From NCBI GenBank assembly GCA_937930305.1, contig CALGLE010000018.1, positions 79,229-143,228 on the forward strand: a DNA stretch of 64,000 nt, in the 5' to 3' direction. A model generated the notes under the pieces. That model was not told where the DNA came from and did not search any database. It worked only from the letters and a program-made list of their open reading frames with translations. Positions within the stretch are counted from its first letter, which is position 1. The number at the start of each line of letters is the position of its first letter. Made by a program: the position numbers and the translations under genes. Shown here in pieces: positions 35,855-45,320 of the stretch. This DNA comes from an uncultured Granulosicoccaceae bacterium (GTDB taxonomy: Bacteria; Pseudomonadota; Gammaproteobacteria; Granulosicoccales; Granulosicoccaceae).

Positions 35855-36753
35855 AAGGCATCCCCTTCGGCAGCCAACGACATAAACAAATCATCTAAGG
35901 TGGGTTTGGATACATCCAGTTCAGACAAATTAGCCCCAGTTTCCACCAAAAAGCCCAGCACACTGTTCAATTCGGACGTAGTGAAGCCTACCGTGTTCTC
36001 ATCCTCGTCGATATGAGCCTCTGGAAAGCGCAAGCGTAAGTCGTTAAGCAATGGTGTGACCACCTGCTTGGGCAAGGTCAGTGTGGCGTCTTGAAATCGT
36101 TCAGATAACAACGCATCGGGTGTGCCTTGCGCTAGGATATTTCCTTGATGCATGAATACCAATTCATCACACAAAACCCGCGCCTCTTCCATGTAATGCG
36201 TGGTTAATACGATGGTTTTACCCTCGGCCTGAATCGATTCAATCAAATGCCAAAAACGTTGCCTGGCGTCGGGGTCGAGACCGGTGGTGGGTTCATCCAA
36301 AAACAGAACATCGGGGTTATTCACTAATGCGATCGCAAGCAACAACCTTTGGCGTTGTCCACCCGAGACTTTGCGCGTGTCTTGATCGAGAAAGTTGCCC
36401 AAGGCGCATTGTTCAACCAATTGATCAAACGCCACTGGCTGATCATAAAAGCGGCTGAACATAAGCAGAGCTTCTCGCACCGTCATGTAGTCCTGCAGTG
36501 CGGTGGACTGGAACATAATGCCTGCGGCTTCGGCCAGTTGGTCGCCCAACGGTTCTCCACGAAAAAGCACCTCGCCACTGCTGGGCGGCACCAACCCTTC
36601 CAGCATTTCTACGGTGGTGGTTTTACCGGCGCCGTTGGGGCCTAGCAATCCAATGCAACAACCTGTATGAATTTTGAACGATATAGCATTTACCGCCACT
36701 AAATCGTCGTATCGGCGGGTAAGCTGTATCGCTTCTAGCAGTGGCGGATTCAT
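35851..36753 (-). CDS. ABC-2 type transporter ATP-binding protein
   Basis: ATPase of 300 residues in the DrrA/NodI/CcmA class: Walker [15 protein letters not shown], signature VSGGQRQRL, Walker [18 protein letters not shown], then a C-terminal domain of about 80 residues. It drives the permease encoded immediately downstream. Start ATG at 36751-36753. Confidence 0.9.
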   Translation of the reverse strand: MNPPLLEAIQLTRRYDDLVAVNAISFKIHTGCCIGLLGPNGAGKTTTVEMLEGLVPPSSGEVLFRGEPLGDQLAEAAGIMFQSTALQDYMTVREALLMFSRFYDQPVAFDQLVEQCALGNFLDQDTRKVSGGQRQRLLLAIALVNNPDVLFLDEPTTGLDPDARQRFWHLIESIQAEGKTIVLTTHYMEEARVLCDELVFMHQGNILAQGTPDALLSERFQDATLTLPKQVVTPLLNDLRLRFPEAHIDEDENTVGFTTSELNSVLGFLVETGANLSELDVSKPTLDDLFMSLAAEGDAL

Positions 36754-36780
36754 GACGAAGCTGACTTCTTAGGGAGCAGG

Positions 36781-36870
36781 ATGAAGGTTTACTTAGTTTG
36801 GCACGACGCAGATCACTCGCCGCAACGAACTAACCTTGTATACTTCATTTGTTATTGGCATTTGCTCTAA
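36781..36870 (+). CDS. Possible small protein or leader peptide before the OmpA-family gene
   Basis: ATG with AGGGAG four bases upstream opens a 29-codon frame (MKVYLVWHDADHSPQRTNLV at the start, an aromatic, hydrophobic end) that stops six bases before the OmpA-family start. No homologue recognised. Position and Shine-Dalgarno favour translation, length does not. Confidence 0.35.
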   Translation: MKVYLVWHDADHSPQRTNLVYFICYWHLL

Positions 36871-36876
36871 AGATCA

Positions 36877-38616
36877 ATGAAAACTCTGATCGCGTTATTG
36901 CTCGTTACCCTCGGCCTGGGGGCAGCCTACTGGAAACTTCAACACCCAGACGCCACGTTGGACGACGTGAAGCTGGGCGCTAACCATACGCTCGAACGGG
37001 CAAAAACGGGATTTGCCGCCTTTCGTAGTGGGTCGCCTGCGGATGCATCCACGACGGCTGAGGCAAACGCCGAGGCACAAGCGCAACAAGCGGAACAGCA
37101 AGCCGCGATCAACGATCGCATTCTTGGGCTGGAAGGCAAGTTCGAGGATCGATTAGCCGCCATCGAAGCCGGCACACTTGACCTGGATGGAACGGTGATT
37201 AACGGCCGCTTAACTGATGCTGAACGGCGCATGGACGCCAACGATCAAAAATTCACCCAAATCAATGATTCCATCGACGCCTTAGCAGAAGAGATCGATA
37301 CAGTTTCCAGTAGCTTAGGCAATTTAAATGACAACGTGGCTGCATCCGCCACACAAGAGGATGACTTCAAAAGCCAATTGGGCACCCTCAGCCGGCAGGT
37401 TAGCGACTTAAAAAACCAGGTTAGCGAGCAAGATGCTGAACAAACTTTAACCAATATTGGTACCCGCATCGATTCCATTGACTCCCGACTCACTGAACTC
37501 AGTGGTAGCAAAAGCCTTGGATTAGACGAATTAAACGCAAAAATGACACTCATCGCCGATCAAACGTCGGCACTTGAAGGGCGTATTAACACGTTATCGG
37601 TTGATTCCAATGGGGATGGCAGCACGTCGGAGAATCTCAGTATTCAAGTTGATCAGCGCCTGCAACAGATGGAAAACAAGTTAGCAACCGCCAATGCCGA
37701 TGCCTTGCGGGTCAACAGTTTGGTGGAACGCCTGAACGCAGCGAATGATCAGATCAGCAGCCTAAATGCCGCACAGACGGACACAGCGAGCAACAACGAA
37801 CGAGTGGATGCCTTACTGAAAGCGCTGGATTCGAATACGAAAAAAACGGCTGTTTTAGAAAGCCAACTCAACGAGGCGAACGAGAAGTTAGCCAGCTTGA
37901 GCGATGAACTCGCTGAGTTAAAAAATACCGGCTCTAAAGTTAGCGTTGAGTCCTTACAGGCAGAACTCAATGAACAGCTGGAGTTGCTCAAAACTCGCAT
38001 CGAAAATACAAACGATAACACCGACATTGCTACCCTAAATCAAACTTTAGCCACTACACGCGATCGCATCCAACTACTGGAAAGTCGCGTGCAGGAATTG
38101 CCATCGGATGGGGACAACGCCGAAGCCGCCCAGGTCGCACAGTCCGAGCTGCAACAACAAATTTTAGCGATGGAAGAACGCTTACGCGCATTACCCCAAC
38201 AGACCGATCCTAAATTACTCAGCACGCTTAACCAAGTTCAAGCTGAGGTGGCTGAGCTGCGAGATCGCGACAACAGCGACGGTATAGAATACAAGGTGTA
38301 CTTTGGCAACGGCAGTATCGCGATAAGCGATGATGCGGCTGTGGTGTTGAAGTCGTTCATCAAACAAGAGCAAAACCGAACAACGGGTGTGAACATTTAC
38401 GGCTTCACCGATCGCCGCGGTGATGCAGCATACAACCAACGTTTGGCGTTACAGCGCGCAACGGCAGTGCGTTCCTTTTTAATTCAAAATGGATTCGACT
38501 TCACCAAAATCAAATCACTCAGCGGCCTGGGTGAGGATGCCGCGGCAGCGACGCTCGACGACGGCGCAGCAGATGCTGACCAACGAACCGTTGTGTTGGT
38601 GGCAGATCAGCCCTAG
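36877..38616 (+). CDS. Coiled-coil protein with C-terminal OmpA-like peptidoglycan-binding domain
   Basis: Protein of 579 residues: N-terminal membrane helix or signal (LIALLLVTLGLGAAYWKL), an alanine/glutamine-rich stretch, a coiled coil from about 70 to 455 rich in Leu, Asp and Ser heptads, then an OmpA domain. YKVYFGNGSIAIS and YGFTDRRGDAAYNQRLALQRATAV hold the Asp and Arg that contact diaminopimelate (cited as TDRRGDAAYNQRLALQRA). It probably spans the periplasm from the inner membrane to the cell wall. Monocistronic, divergent from the ABC-2 exporter. Confidence 0.85.
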   Translation: MKTLIALLLVTLGLGAAYWKLQHPDATLDDVKLGANHTLERAKTGFAAFRSGSPADASTTAEANAEAQAQQAEQQAAINDRILGLEGKFEDRLAAIEAGTLDLDGTVINGRLTDAERRMDANDQKFTQINDSIDALAEEIDTVSSSLGNLNDNVAASATQEDDFKSQLGTLSRQVSDLKNQVSEQDAEQTLTNIGTRIDSIDSRLTELSGSKSLGLDELNAKMTLIADQTSALEGRINTLSVDSNGDGSTSENLSIQVDQRLQQMENKLATANADALRVNSLVERLNAANDQISSLNAAQTDTASNNERVDALLKALDSNTKKTAVLESQLNEANEKLASLSDELAELKNTGSKVSVESLQAELNEQLELLKTRIENTNDNTDIATLNQTLATTRDRIQLLESRVQELPSDGDNAEAAQVAQSELQQQILAMEERLRALPQQTDPKLLSTLNQVQAEVAELRDRDNSDGIEYKVYFGNGSIAISDDAAVVLKSFIKQEQNRTTGVNIYGFTDRRGDAAYNQRLALQRATAVRSFLIQNGFDFTKIKSLSGLGEDAAAATLDDGAADADQRTVVLVADQP

Positions 38617-38695
38617 TTAAGAGTCTGCGCCGCAGATAAATTTTCTATTAGAAAATCGAATCTAGAGACACCACGACATCCAGAGAATTGCTTTG

Positions 38696-39325
38696 ATGAT
38701 CGACGAGAAAATCACGGACACCGATTGTTTATTAGTTATTGATGTACAAAATGATTTTTGTGCAGGTGGTGCCTTGGCTGTGCCCGATGGCGATGCGGTG
38801 GTGCCGGTTATCAATGCGCTTATCCCACAATTTCAAACTGTCGTGCTCACTCAAGACTGGCACCCAGCTGGCCATAGCTCTTTTGCCAGCCAACACCCCG
38901 GCAAGAATCCGCTCGATACGGTGAGCTTTCCCTATGGTGAACAAACCCTGTGGCCCGATCATTGTGTGCAAGGTTCAGCTGGCGCTGAGTTTCATGCCGA
39001 CCTGAATGTTCATGCTGCTCAAATGATCGTTCGTAAAGGTTTTCGACAACCGATTGATTCCTACTCTGCATTTTTTGAAAACGATAAGACCACGGCCACA
39101 GGCCTGTCGGGTTACCTTAAAGAGCGCAGCGTTCAGCGCGTATTCTGTGTGGGTCTGGCCACCGATTTTTGTGTTCGGTATTCAGCAGAAGATTCCAAAC
39201 GCGAGGGCTTTGATACGGTGCTACTAACCGCCGGGTGCCGCGGCATCGACATCGAAGGATCTGTTAATGCGGGATTGACAGCGATGGTAGAACAAGGCAT
39301 CGTGATCAGCAATTCACCCGCTTAG
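38696..39325 (+). CDS. pncA: Nicotinamidase
   Basis: Hydrolyses nicotinamide to nicotinate for NAD salvage; 209 residues of the isochorismatase fold. Catalytic Asp in LLVIDVQNDF, metal site QDWHPAGHSSF, Lys in IVRKGF and nucleophilic Cys in GLATDFCVRYSA. Both TTG 38693 and ATG 38696 are possible; ATG taken. Confidence 0.93.
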   Translation: MIDEKITDTDCLLVIDVQNDFCAGGALAVPDGDAVVPVINALIPQFQTVVLTQDWHPAGHSSFASQHPGKNPLDTVSFPYGEQTLWPDHCVQGSAGAEFHADLNVHAAQMIVRKGFRQPIDSYSAFFENDKTTATGLSGYLKERSVQRVFCVGLATDFCVRYSAEDSKREGFDTVLLTAGCRGIDIEGSVNAGLTAMVEQGIVISNSPA

Positions 39326-39339
39326 ATCAACTTACTCCC

Positions 39340-39987
39340 GTGGAAATTTCTCACCCCTTAACAATCGATCACTTAGCGGTGGTTGCTAGCTCTTTGTCTG
39401 AGGGCTGTGAATACGTTAAAGATTGCTTAGGTATCGATATTCCATTCGGCGGTGAACATCCGCACATGGGCACACACAATTGCTTGGCAAAATTAGGCGA
39501 TGATGAATTTCTAGAAATTATTGCCATAAACCCCGATGCCCCCCAACCCAGTCATGCTCGCTGGTTCAACCTAGACAACCACGGCAATCGAGCCCCCTAT
39601 TTGGCGCACTGGATTGCACGAACCGATAGCCTGGCGGATGCCATGGAATTTTTACCCGCCGAGGTAGGCACCCCAAAAACCTGCTCCCGCGGTGATCTGT
39701 CATGGCAACTGACGGTTCCCGATGATGGAACCTTTGCTTTCGGTGGCGCGTTCCCATCGGTAATCGAATGGCCGATGCGCCCATTTCCAGGCGCAGGCAT
39801 GCAAGAGGTAGGCTGCAAGTTGATGTCGCTGAGGCTACTGCATCCCCATGCACCCGTACTTCAGCAGGCACTGCAACCGGTACTGGAAAAAACCGTGTTC
39901 AACGATCGCATCCAAGTCATGCAAGCGGACAGAGTGAAACTAAGCGCTGAAATCAAAACACCGGTGGGTATTCGAACATTAGGCTAA
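39340..39987 (+). CDS. Glyoxalase-like (VOC superfamily) protein
   Basis: Protein of 215 residues. IDHLAVVASSLSEGCEYV at the start and GGEHPHMGTHNCLAKLGDDEFLEII (cited as HPHMGTHNCLAKLG, FLEII) match the glyoxalase-like domain group of VOC proteins, which often has enzymatic or binding roles with no defined substrate. GTG start at 39340, 15 bases after pncA; the 3' end overlaps the convergent cyclase-FHA gene by four bases. Confidence 0.75.
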   Translation: MEISHPLTIDHLAVVASSLSEGCEYVKDCLGIDIPFGGEHPHMGTHNCLAKLGDDEFLEIIAINPDAPQPSHARWFNLDNHGNRAPYLAHWIARTDSLADAMEFLPAEVGTPKTCSRGDLSWQLTVPDDGTFAFGGAFPSVIEWPMRPFPGAGMQEVGCKLMSLRLLHPHAPVLQQALQPVLEKTVFNDRIQVMQADRVKLSAEIKTPVGIRTLG

Positions 39988-40964
39988 GCGAATTCGACGG
40001 AAAATCGCAAGGTTGCTGCCGCGGCATCATCCGCTTCGCCACTGTCATTGCAAGCTAACAAGGCGGTTGGGTCTGTTGGTTCTATGCCCACACCGATGGC
40101 CCCGCGCCCATCTAGAATGACCGATTCTCTTTGCACCGCATACACCGGCTGACCGTCTTTACGAATGAAGGTACCGTTGGTGCTGGTATCGGTTAGGGTG
40201 AATTGACCATTTCGGTATTCCAGCAATGCGTGCTCTCGACTGGCTCTGTCGCTGACCACACAAACATCCGACAATTCCGTGCGACCAATATTCAACACCG
40301 TTCGTGCTGAACCCAAAACCCACAACTGCCCATTGAAGGTAATTTCTAACTGCTGAACTATGGATGCGGCATTTAATTCGGTGGACGATGCCACGCGGGT
40401 TGCAATGCGTGTGGCAGCTTCTCTGTCTGCTTGCCAATCGATTCGAAAAATATCAATGTCTTCTTCATTTCCACGTGAACTGGACTGCTTTAATAAGGTG
40501 GCGCTGGTTTTGTATTCTTTGCCTAAGCGATGCACCGTACCACCCGAGGTGGTTATTTCATTCACGCGAGCGAACGAGGCAATGCGCGCCGCAATGTTTA
40601 CCGCGTTGCCGTAAACATCACCTTTGTCTTCAATGACTGGACCGCAGTGAAACCCCACTCGAACCGACAGCGGCGAAGACTGATGAGCAAGTTGAATGGC
40701 GATCGCCGCGCGCACGGCCGCATCGGGTTGTTCAAATCGAGCTAAGGATGCATCCCCGACCGTACGAAGCAAGCTGCCGCCTTCGGAGGCGATGGCGTTT
40801 GCCATGCGCTCTAAGCTTTCGCTGACAAATCGATGGCCAGCCACATCGCCCACGTCCTGATACAGGCGCACGCTGCTGCCTATGTCAGCAAAAAGAATGG
40901 TGGCTTCGTCTCCGCGGCTTGCGCTCACAGTGAATAGTCTCGAGGGATCGTCTGGTATTATCAC
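39984..40964 (-). CDS. Class III nucleotide cyclase domain fused to an FHA domain
   Basis: Protein of 326 residues without membrane segments. The cyclase homology domain (about 20-185) has the metal aspartates in ILFADIGSS and TVGDASLARF, and the Asn and Arg of DVYGNAVNIAARIA, so it looks catalytically competent for cAMP or cGMP. The FHA domain (about 210-285) has NIGR, SREHALLEY and TDTSTNGTFI, which bind phosphothreonine. GTG at 40962-40964 is the first start; a GTG at 40928 is an alternative. It diverges from the oxygenase gene with only 28 bases between. Confidence 0.85.
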   Translation of the reverse strand: MIIPDDPSRLFTVSASRGDEATILFADIGSSVRLYQDVGDVAGHRFVSESLERMANAIASEGGSLLRTVGDASLARFEQPDAAVRAAIAIQLAHQSSPLSVRVGFHCGPVIEDKGDVYGNAVNIAARIASFARVNEITTSGGTVHRLGKEYKTSATLLKQSSSRGNEEDIDIFRIDWQADREAATRIATRVASSTELNAASIVQQLEITFNGQLWVLGSARTVLNIGRTELSDVCVVSDRASREHALLEYRNGQFTLTDTSTNGTFIRKDGQPVYAVQRESVILDGRGAIGVGIEPTDPTALLACNDSGEADDAAAATLRFSVEFA

Positions 40965-40992
40965 CCCCTATTGTATTGGAAGGAATGTGGTC

Positions 40993-41844
40993 ATGGCAGA
41001 ACTGATTGCGGTGGATTACGAAGCGCCCAACGCTGCCCAGCAGTTTGTGCAATCGCTGCGCGACACCGGATTTGGTGTGCTCAAGAATCATCCCATCCAA
41101 TCAAGCACTCTAACCGCCATGTACAAGCATTGGGCAGACTTTTTCGCTGGTAACGAGAAGGAAACCTTCTTATTCGATGCGGATAAATTTGATGGATTTT
41201 TCCCAACTCGCCTGGCAGAAACGGCAAAGGGACATAGCGTAAGAGATCTAAAGGAGTACTTTCACTACTACCCTTGGGGTCGTTGCCCGGACGCTCTAAA
41301 AACCGCAAATCAAGACTACTACGACCAAGCGGTTACCTTTGCTGCGCAATTGCTGGGCTGGGTGGAAGAAAACACGCCCGCTGACGTGGCAACTCGCTAC
41401 AAAGAACCTTTATCAACCATGATCCAAGGTAGCGAGCAATCCTTATTGCGGGTTCTGCATTACCCGCCGTTGCCTGAAAACCGGGAACCCGATGCCATCC
41501 GCGCCAGTGCACACGAAGATATCAACCTACTGACCGTGTTGCCCGCGGCCAACGAACCAGGCTTACAAGTGCTGGCCAAAAATGGCGAGTGGTTAGATGT
41601 TCCGTGTGATTTTGGTAATTTAATTATCAACATTGGAGATATGTTGCAAGAAGCCAGTGGTGGCTACTTTCCATCCACCACGCATCGAGTGATCAACCCA
41701 GAGGGTATGGATGCCGGTCGCAGCCGAATTTCTCTCCCTCTGTTCTTACACCCCAGGCCAGACGTCGTGTTGTCTGATCGTTACACTGCTGGGGAGTATT
41801 TAACTGAGCGCTTAAATGAGCTGCGCAAGAACGATTCGGCTTAA
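40993..41844 (+). CDS. 2-oxoglutarate/Fe(II)-dependent oxygenase, isopenicillin-N-synthase family
   Basis: Non-haem iron oxygenase of 283 residues. SAHEDINLLTVLPA gives the first His and Asp ligands, STTHRVINP the second His, and GRSRISLPLFLHP the Arg-x-Ser that holds 2-oxoglutarate. The N-terminus (SLRDTGFGVLKNHPI) is the DIOX_N domain. The ATG at 40993 has AAGGAA upstream; the frame opens earlier, inside the divergent gene. Substrate unknown. Confidence 0.85.
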   Translation: MAELIAVDYEAPNAAQQFVQSLRDTGFGVLKNHPIQSSTLTAMYKHWADFFAGNEKETFLFDADKFDGFFPTRLAETAKGHSVRDLKEYFHYYPWGRCPDALKTANQDYYDQAVTFAAQLLGWVEENTPADVATRYKEPLSTMIQGSEQSLLRVLHYPPLPENREPDAIRASAHEDINLLTVLPAANEPGLQVLAKNGEWLDVPCDFGNLIINIGDMLQEASGGYFPSTTHRVINPEGMDAGRSRISLPLFLHPRPDVVLSDRYTAGEYLTERLNELRKNDSA

Positions 41845-41884
41845 CGATTCGGCCAAAACGATCTGGGTCAAACGATTTGGCTGA
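41830..41884 (+). repeat. Four imperfect 13-14-base repeats at the end of the oxygenase gene
   Basis: AACGATTCGGCTT, AACGATTCGGCCAA, AACGATCTGGGTCA and AACGATTTGGCTGA follow each other. The first spans the stop codon (41842-41844), the rest are intergenic. A slippage-born array; no hairpin results. Confidence 0.7.
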
Positions 41885-41895
41885 ATCACCATAGC

Positions 41896-43461
41896 CTAAC
41901 TGAACGATTTATCCAAGGCGTGTCTGGCAAAGTCTTCACCCAAGTTTTCGTACAGGTAATACGGTTCGCAGCCCAGCGCCCGAAGCTCATCGCTTTCATC
42001 AGGAAAACGTGACACGACTGTGATCTCACCTTTAAAGCCCAACTCACGAGCTAGCGTAACCACGTCTAGATTTTCTCGGTGATTACTTAAACACACCAGA
42101 ATGTGTTCAAGTTCAGCCAGGCCAGTGCGGTCCCAAAAATCGATATCGGCGGCATCGCCGTGTACAGTTTGAAACCCTTCTTCTTCCAGCGCAAGATGAC
42201 GTGACCACTTCTCTTCAATTCCTACCAACGGTCCCACTTCTTTGGCTTCTAGCGTGCGATAGGCGGCCCGACCGATGCGGCCCATACCCAATACGGCAAC
42301 GCGCCCACCGCCTAATGATCCGATCACTTCCTCAGGCAAGCGCTCATCGCTTTCATGACTACTGAAAAGCGGTTTATGCCGTCGATACCATTCGTGTGCG
42401 CGATTGTTAATGGGCGTGGCAATAAAAAATGACATGGTCATGGCAAGCGCTAGTGTGGTTACCCATTCCGGGTTTAGCAATCCATCGGTAACAGCAGCCG
42501 CTGCGATGATTAAACCAAACTCACTGTAACTGGATAACGATAACGCGGCTAACCATCCGGTTCGAGCCCGCAGTTTGAACCGCGTCAACACGGTGAAGTA
42601 CACGATAGGCCGTAAAGCGATTAATACCGAAAGCGCTGCGGCCACTACAACAAGCGCAGGATCTGGCCAACCGTAGTATCCGATCTGTACAAAAAATCCA
42701 ATAAGCAATAAGTTCTTGACGCCCAACAGCTGATTGGCGAGCTCTTTCGCCCGCACGCGGTCCCCAGCCCCTAACCACGCGCCAAAAACCAGCGCACCCA
42801 AGCCGCCTTTTAATTCCAAGGCTTCAAATACACCAGCCGATAGCAGTGCTGCCACCACTCCACCAAACAATAACAATTCGCCATGCCCGACCGTTTTAAA
42901 GAACACCGTAGCAAAGCGGACAGTGAACGGTAGCAGCAATAACAAGGCAGCCCATGGGGACGGGTACTGCCCCGAAGCCATCACTAACCAAATTACGGCT
43001 AAGACGTCCTGCACAACCAAGATACCCACGGCAATGGTTGCGTAGAACGAGGTGCTGTCGCCCCGTTCTTCGAATATTTTTATGGCCAAAACCGTACTGG
43101 AGAATGACAAAGCAAAGGCCAGCGTCCATGCGGTGAACGCATTGTCGAAAGACAAGGGCAGATATAGCGCACCAACAATGAAAATAACTGCAGCGGTAAG
43201 CGGCACAACAATCAGCATGTGCAGCACCGCAGCGCCCCACACATAAATTGGCTTTAATTCATCAACACGCAATTTTAAACCGATGGTGAATAGCAGCAGA
43301 ATGATGCCGACATCAGCCACGATCTGCAAAGAGCCCTGATCACCTACACCCAGAGCATGAGCAACAAAGCCCGCGATGAGGTAGCCCATTAAGGTTGGAT
43401 ACCCCAGTTGGCGAAACGCGGCACCGGCCAGAAACGCAATGAGCAGGACGACCGGCTCCAT
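41896..43461 (-). CDS. Kef/YbaL-type cation:proton antiporter with TrkA-N domain
   Basis: CPA2 monovalent cation:proton antiporter of 521 residues: about 12 helices (residues 1-370) with GYPTLMGYLIAGF and ADVGIILLLFTIGLKL, then a RCK/TrkA-N nucleotide-binding domain (GRVAVLGMGRIGRAAYRTLE and VHGDAADIDFWDRTGL cited in parts). Likely potassium efflux controlled by nucleotide or glutathione adducts. It is 30 bases downstream of pyrE on the same strand. Confidence 0.9.
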   Translation of the reverse strand: MEPVVLLIAFLAGAAFRQLGYPTLMGYLIAGFVAHALGVGDQGSLQIVADVGIILLLFTIGLKLRVDELKPIYVWGAAVLHMLIVVPLTAAVIFIVGALYLPLSFDNAFTAWTLAFALSFSSTVLAIKIFEERGDSTSFYATIAVGILVVQDVLAVIWLVMASGQYPSPWAALLLLLPFTVRFATVFFKTVGHGELLLFGGVVAALLSAGVFEALELKGGLGALVFGAWLGAGDRVRAKELANQLLGVKNLLLIGFFVQIGYYGWPDPALVVVAAALSVLIALRPIVYFTVLTRFKLRARTGWLAALSLSSYSEFGLIIAAAAVTDGLLNPEWVTTLALAMTMSFFIATPINNRAHEWYRRHKPLFSSHESDERLPEEVIGSLGGGRVAVLGMGRIGRAAYRTLEAKEVGPLVGIEEKWSRHLALEEEGFQTVHGDAADIDFWDRTGLAELEHILVCLSNHRENLDVVTLARELGFKGEITVVSRFPDESDELRALGCEPYYLYENLGEDFARHALDKSFS

Positions 43462-43491
43462 GTTCGGTATAGACCCCTAAATTAAATGGCT

Positions 43492-44178
43492 TTAACGGGT
43501 GTATTCCCCGCCATGTTCGGTGGACCAAGCCACTGGATCGTTTAGAAAACGTTCGACTTGCTCGTGTGTTTTCTCATCGAAATGACCCGCTGCCCGGCTT
43601 TCTGCCAAGACGTCCCACCAAGTGGCTAAGTAATGCAACTTCAGGCCCGCATCTTCCAGTTGCTGAGGTGCGTCCTTAAAAATATCGTAATAAAACACCA
43701 CAATCGTGTGGGCCACCTCAGCGCCGGCCTCACGGATGGCGTTGGCAAAGTTAACTTTTGACCCACCATCGGTGGTTAAGTCCTCCACCAACAAGACGCG
43801 TTGGCCTTCTTTTATATCACCTTCAATTCTTGCATCTCGACCAAAACCTTTGGGCTTCTTGCGAACGTATTGCATCGGTAGATCCATTCGATCGGCAATC
43901 CATGCCGCAAACGGAATGCCTGCGGTTTCCCCTCCAGCTATGGCATCAAACTGCTCAAACCCCGCATCGCGATACACTGTGGATACCGCAAAGTCCATCA
44001 ATGTGCGACGAATTCTAGGGTAGGAAATCAACTTGCGGCAATCGATATACACCGGACTTTTCAGCCCAGATGTAAAGGTATAGGGTTCATCCGCACGAAA
44101 GTGCACCGCTTCAATTTCTAGCAGCATCCGAGCGGTCAAACGCGCCATTTCATCACGTGTTGTAAACGATTCAGTCAT
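43492..44178 (-). CDS. pyrE: Orotate phosphoribosyltransferase
   Basis: Joins orotate to PRPP in UMP synthesis; 228 residues. [18 protein letters not shown] at the N-terminus, [34 protein letters not shown] with the catalytic loop lysines, and the PRPP motif [14 protein letters not shown] (all cited under 20). Twelve bases downstream of pyrC. Confidence 0.93.
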   Translation of the reverse strand: MTESFTTRDEMARLTARMLLEIEAVHFRADEPYTFTSGLKSPVYIDCRKLISYPRIRRTLMDFAVSTVYRDAGFEQFDAIAGGETAGIPFAAWIADRMDLPMQYVRKKPKGFGRDARIEGDIKEGQRVLLVEDLTTDGGSKVNFANAIREAGAEVAHTIVVFYYDIFKDAPQQLEDAGLKLHYLATWWDVLAESRAAGHFDEKTHEQVERFLNDPVAWSTEHGGEYTR

Positions 44179-44190
44179 GAAGAGGATCTC

Positions 44191-45240
44191 TTAAACAACC
44201 TGCCAATGCAAAGGCATGCCGGGGTCAAACACGGTAATGGTTTCATCACCGCAAGTGAGAGTGTCGGGAAAAGTTACTGCCTCAGTCTCACGGCGCAAAG
44301 TAATTTGCTCGCGGTTCTCACGCAAACCATAAAACTTAGGGCCATTTTTTGAAACAAACGCTTCCAAATTATCCAACGCATTCGCCGCTTCGAACACCGT
44401 TGCCAGAACCGATAACGTATTGGGTGCGTTGAACACACCGGCGCAACCACAAGCGCTTTCTTTGGTATGGGTTACGTGTGGTGCGCTGTCGGTGCCCAAG
44501 AAAAAACGCGCATCGCCACTGGTGGCGGCCTTCACCAACGCTTGCTGATGTTCACGGCGCTTTAAGATGGGTAAGCAATAATAATGCGGCCGAATGCCCC
44601 CCACCAGCATATGATTTCGATTAATCACCAAATGATGTGGCGTTAGGGTACACGCTTGGTATTGGGTTTGCGATTGAACATAGGCCACCCCATCGGCAGT
44701 GGTGACATGCTCCAACACCATTCTAAGTTCTGGAAACGCGGTTCTAAGAGGTGTTAACACACGGTCAATGAAAACCGCTTCACGATCAAATATATCCACA
44801 TCAGGATCTGTGACCTCACCGTGCATGCACAAGACCACACCCGCGCGTTGCATGGCTTCTAACACTGGGTACACCGCCTCGATATTGTGCACACCCGAGG
44901 ACGAGTTCGTGGTGGCACCAGCCGGATAGAGTTTGACCGCTTGAATAACGCCTGCTGCGTGCGCGGCGATTAAGTCAACTGGATCGGTTTGCTCCGTGAG
45001 ATACAACGTCATCAGGGGTTCAAAGTGTTGGGCTGCACCCGTCAGCTTGGAGCACGCTGAGCGAATGCGCTGCCGATAGTTTTCCGCATCTTTTCGGGTC
45101 ACAACTGGCGGCACTAAGTTCGGCATGATAATCGCGCGAGAAAAATCCTCGGCACTGGACGCGATGACCGCATCAAGCACCGCGTCATCGCGCAAATGTA
45201 GATGCCAATCATCGGGTCGAATTAAGGTGAGTTCTTTCAA
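44191..45240 (-). CDS. pyrC: Dihydroorotase
   Basis: Type II (E. coli-like) dihydroorotase, 349 residues, forming dihydroorotate in pyrimidine synthesis. [12 protein letters not shown] supplies the HxH zinc ligands, [13 protein letters not shown] the carboxylated-lysine region, and [13 protein letters not shown] the Asp/His site. TTG 45238-45240 starts [12 protein letters not shown], the usual N-terminus; a GTG at 45285 adds 15 unrelated residues. The TTG overlaps the TGA of a short upstream frame (45237-45275) that has the only good Shine-Dalgarno. Confidence 0.9.
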   Translation of the reverse strand: MKELTLIRPDDWHLHLRDDAVLDAVIASSAEDFSRAIIMPNLVPPVVTRKDAENYRQRIRSACSKLTGAAQHFEPLMTLYLTEQTDPVDLIAAHAAGVIQAVKLYPAGATTNSSSGVHNIEAVYPVLEAMQRAGVVLCMHGEVTDPDVDIFDREAVFIDRVLTPLRTAFPELRMVLEHVTTADGVAYVQSQTQYQACTLTPHHLVINRNHMLVGGIRPHYYCLPILKRREHQQALVKAATSGDARFFLGTDSAPHVTHTKESACGCAGVFNAPNTLSVLATVFEAANALDNLEAFVSKNGPKFYGLRENREQITLRRETEAVTFPDTLTCGDETITVFDPGMPLHWQVV

Positions 45241-45275
45241 GGCAGACAGCGTTGCAGGATATCGGAGAAAGCCAT
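45237..45275 (-). CDS. Possible leader peptide translationally coupled to pyrC
   Basis: ATG at 45273-45275 with GGTGGGAG just upstream encodes twelve residues ([12 protein letters not shown]). Its TGA overlaps the TTG of pyrC as TTGA. Since pyrC has no Shine-Dalgarno of its own, the arrangement suggests coupling, but it could be coincidence. Confidence 0.4.
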   Translation of the reverse strand: MAFSDILQRCLP

Positions 45276-45320
45276 TATCTCCCACCTGAGCCTGAGCTGC
45301 ACCACCGATGTGGCACCGAC

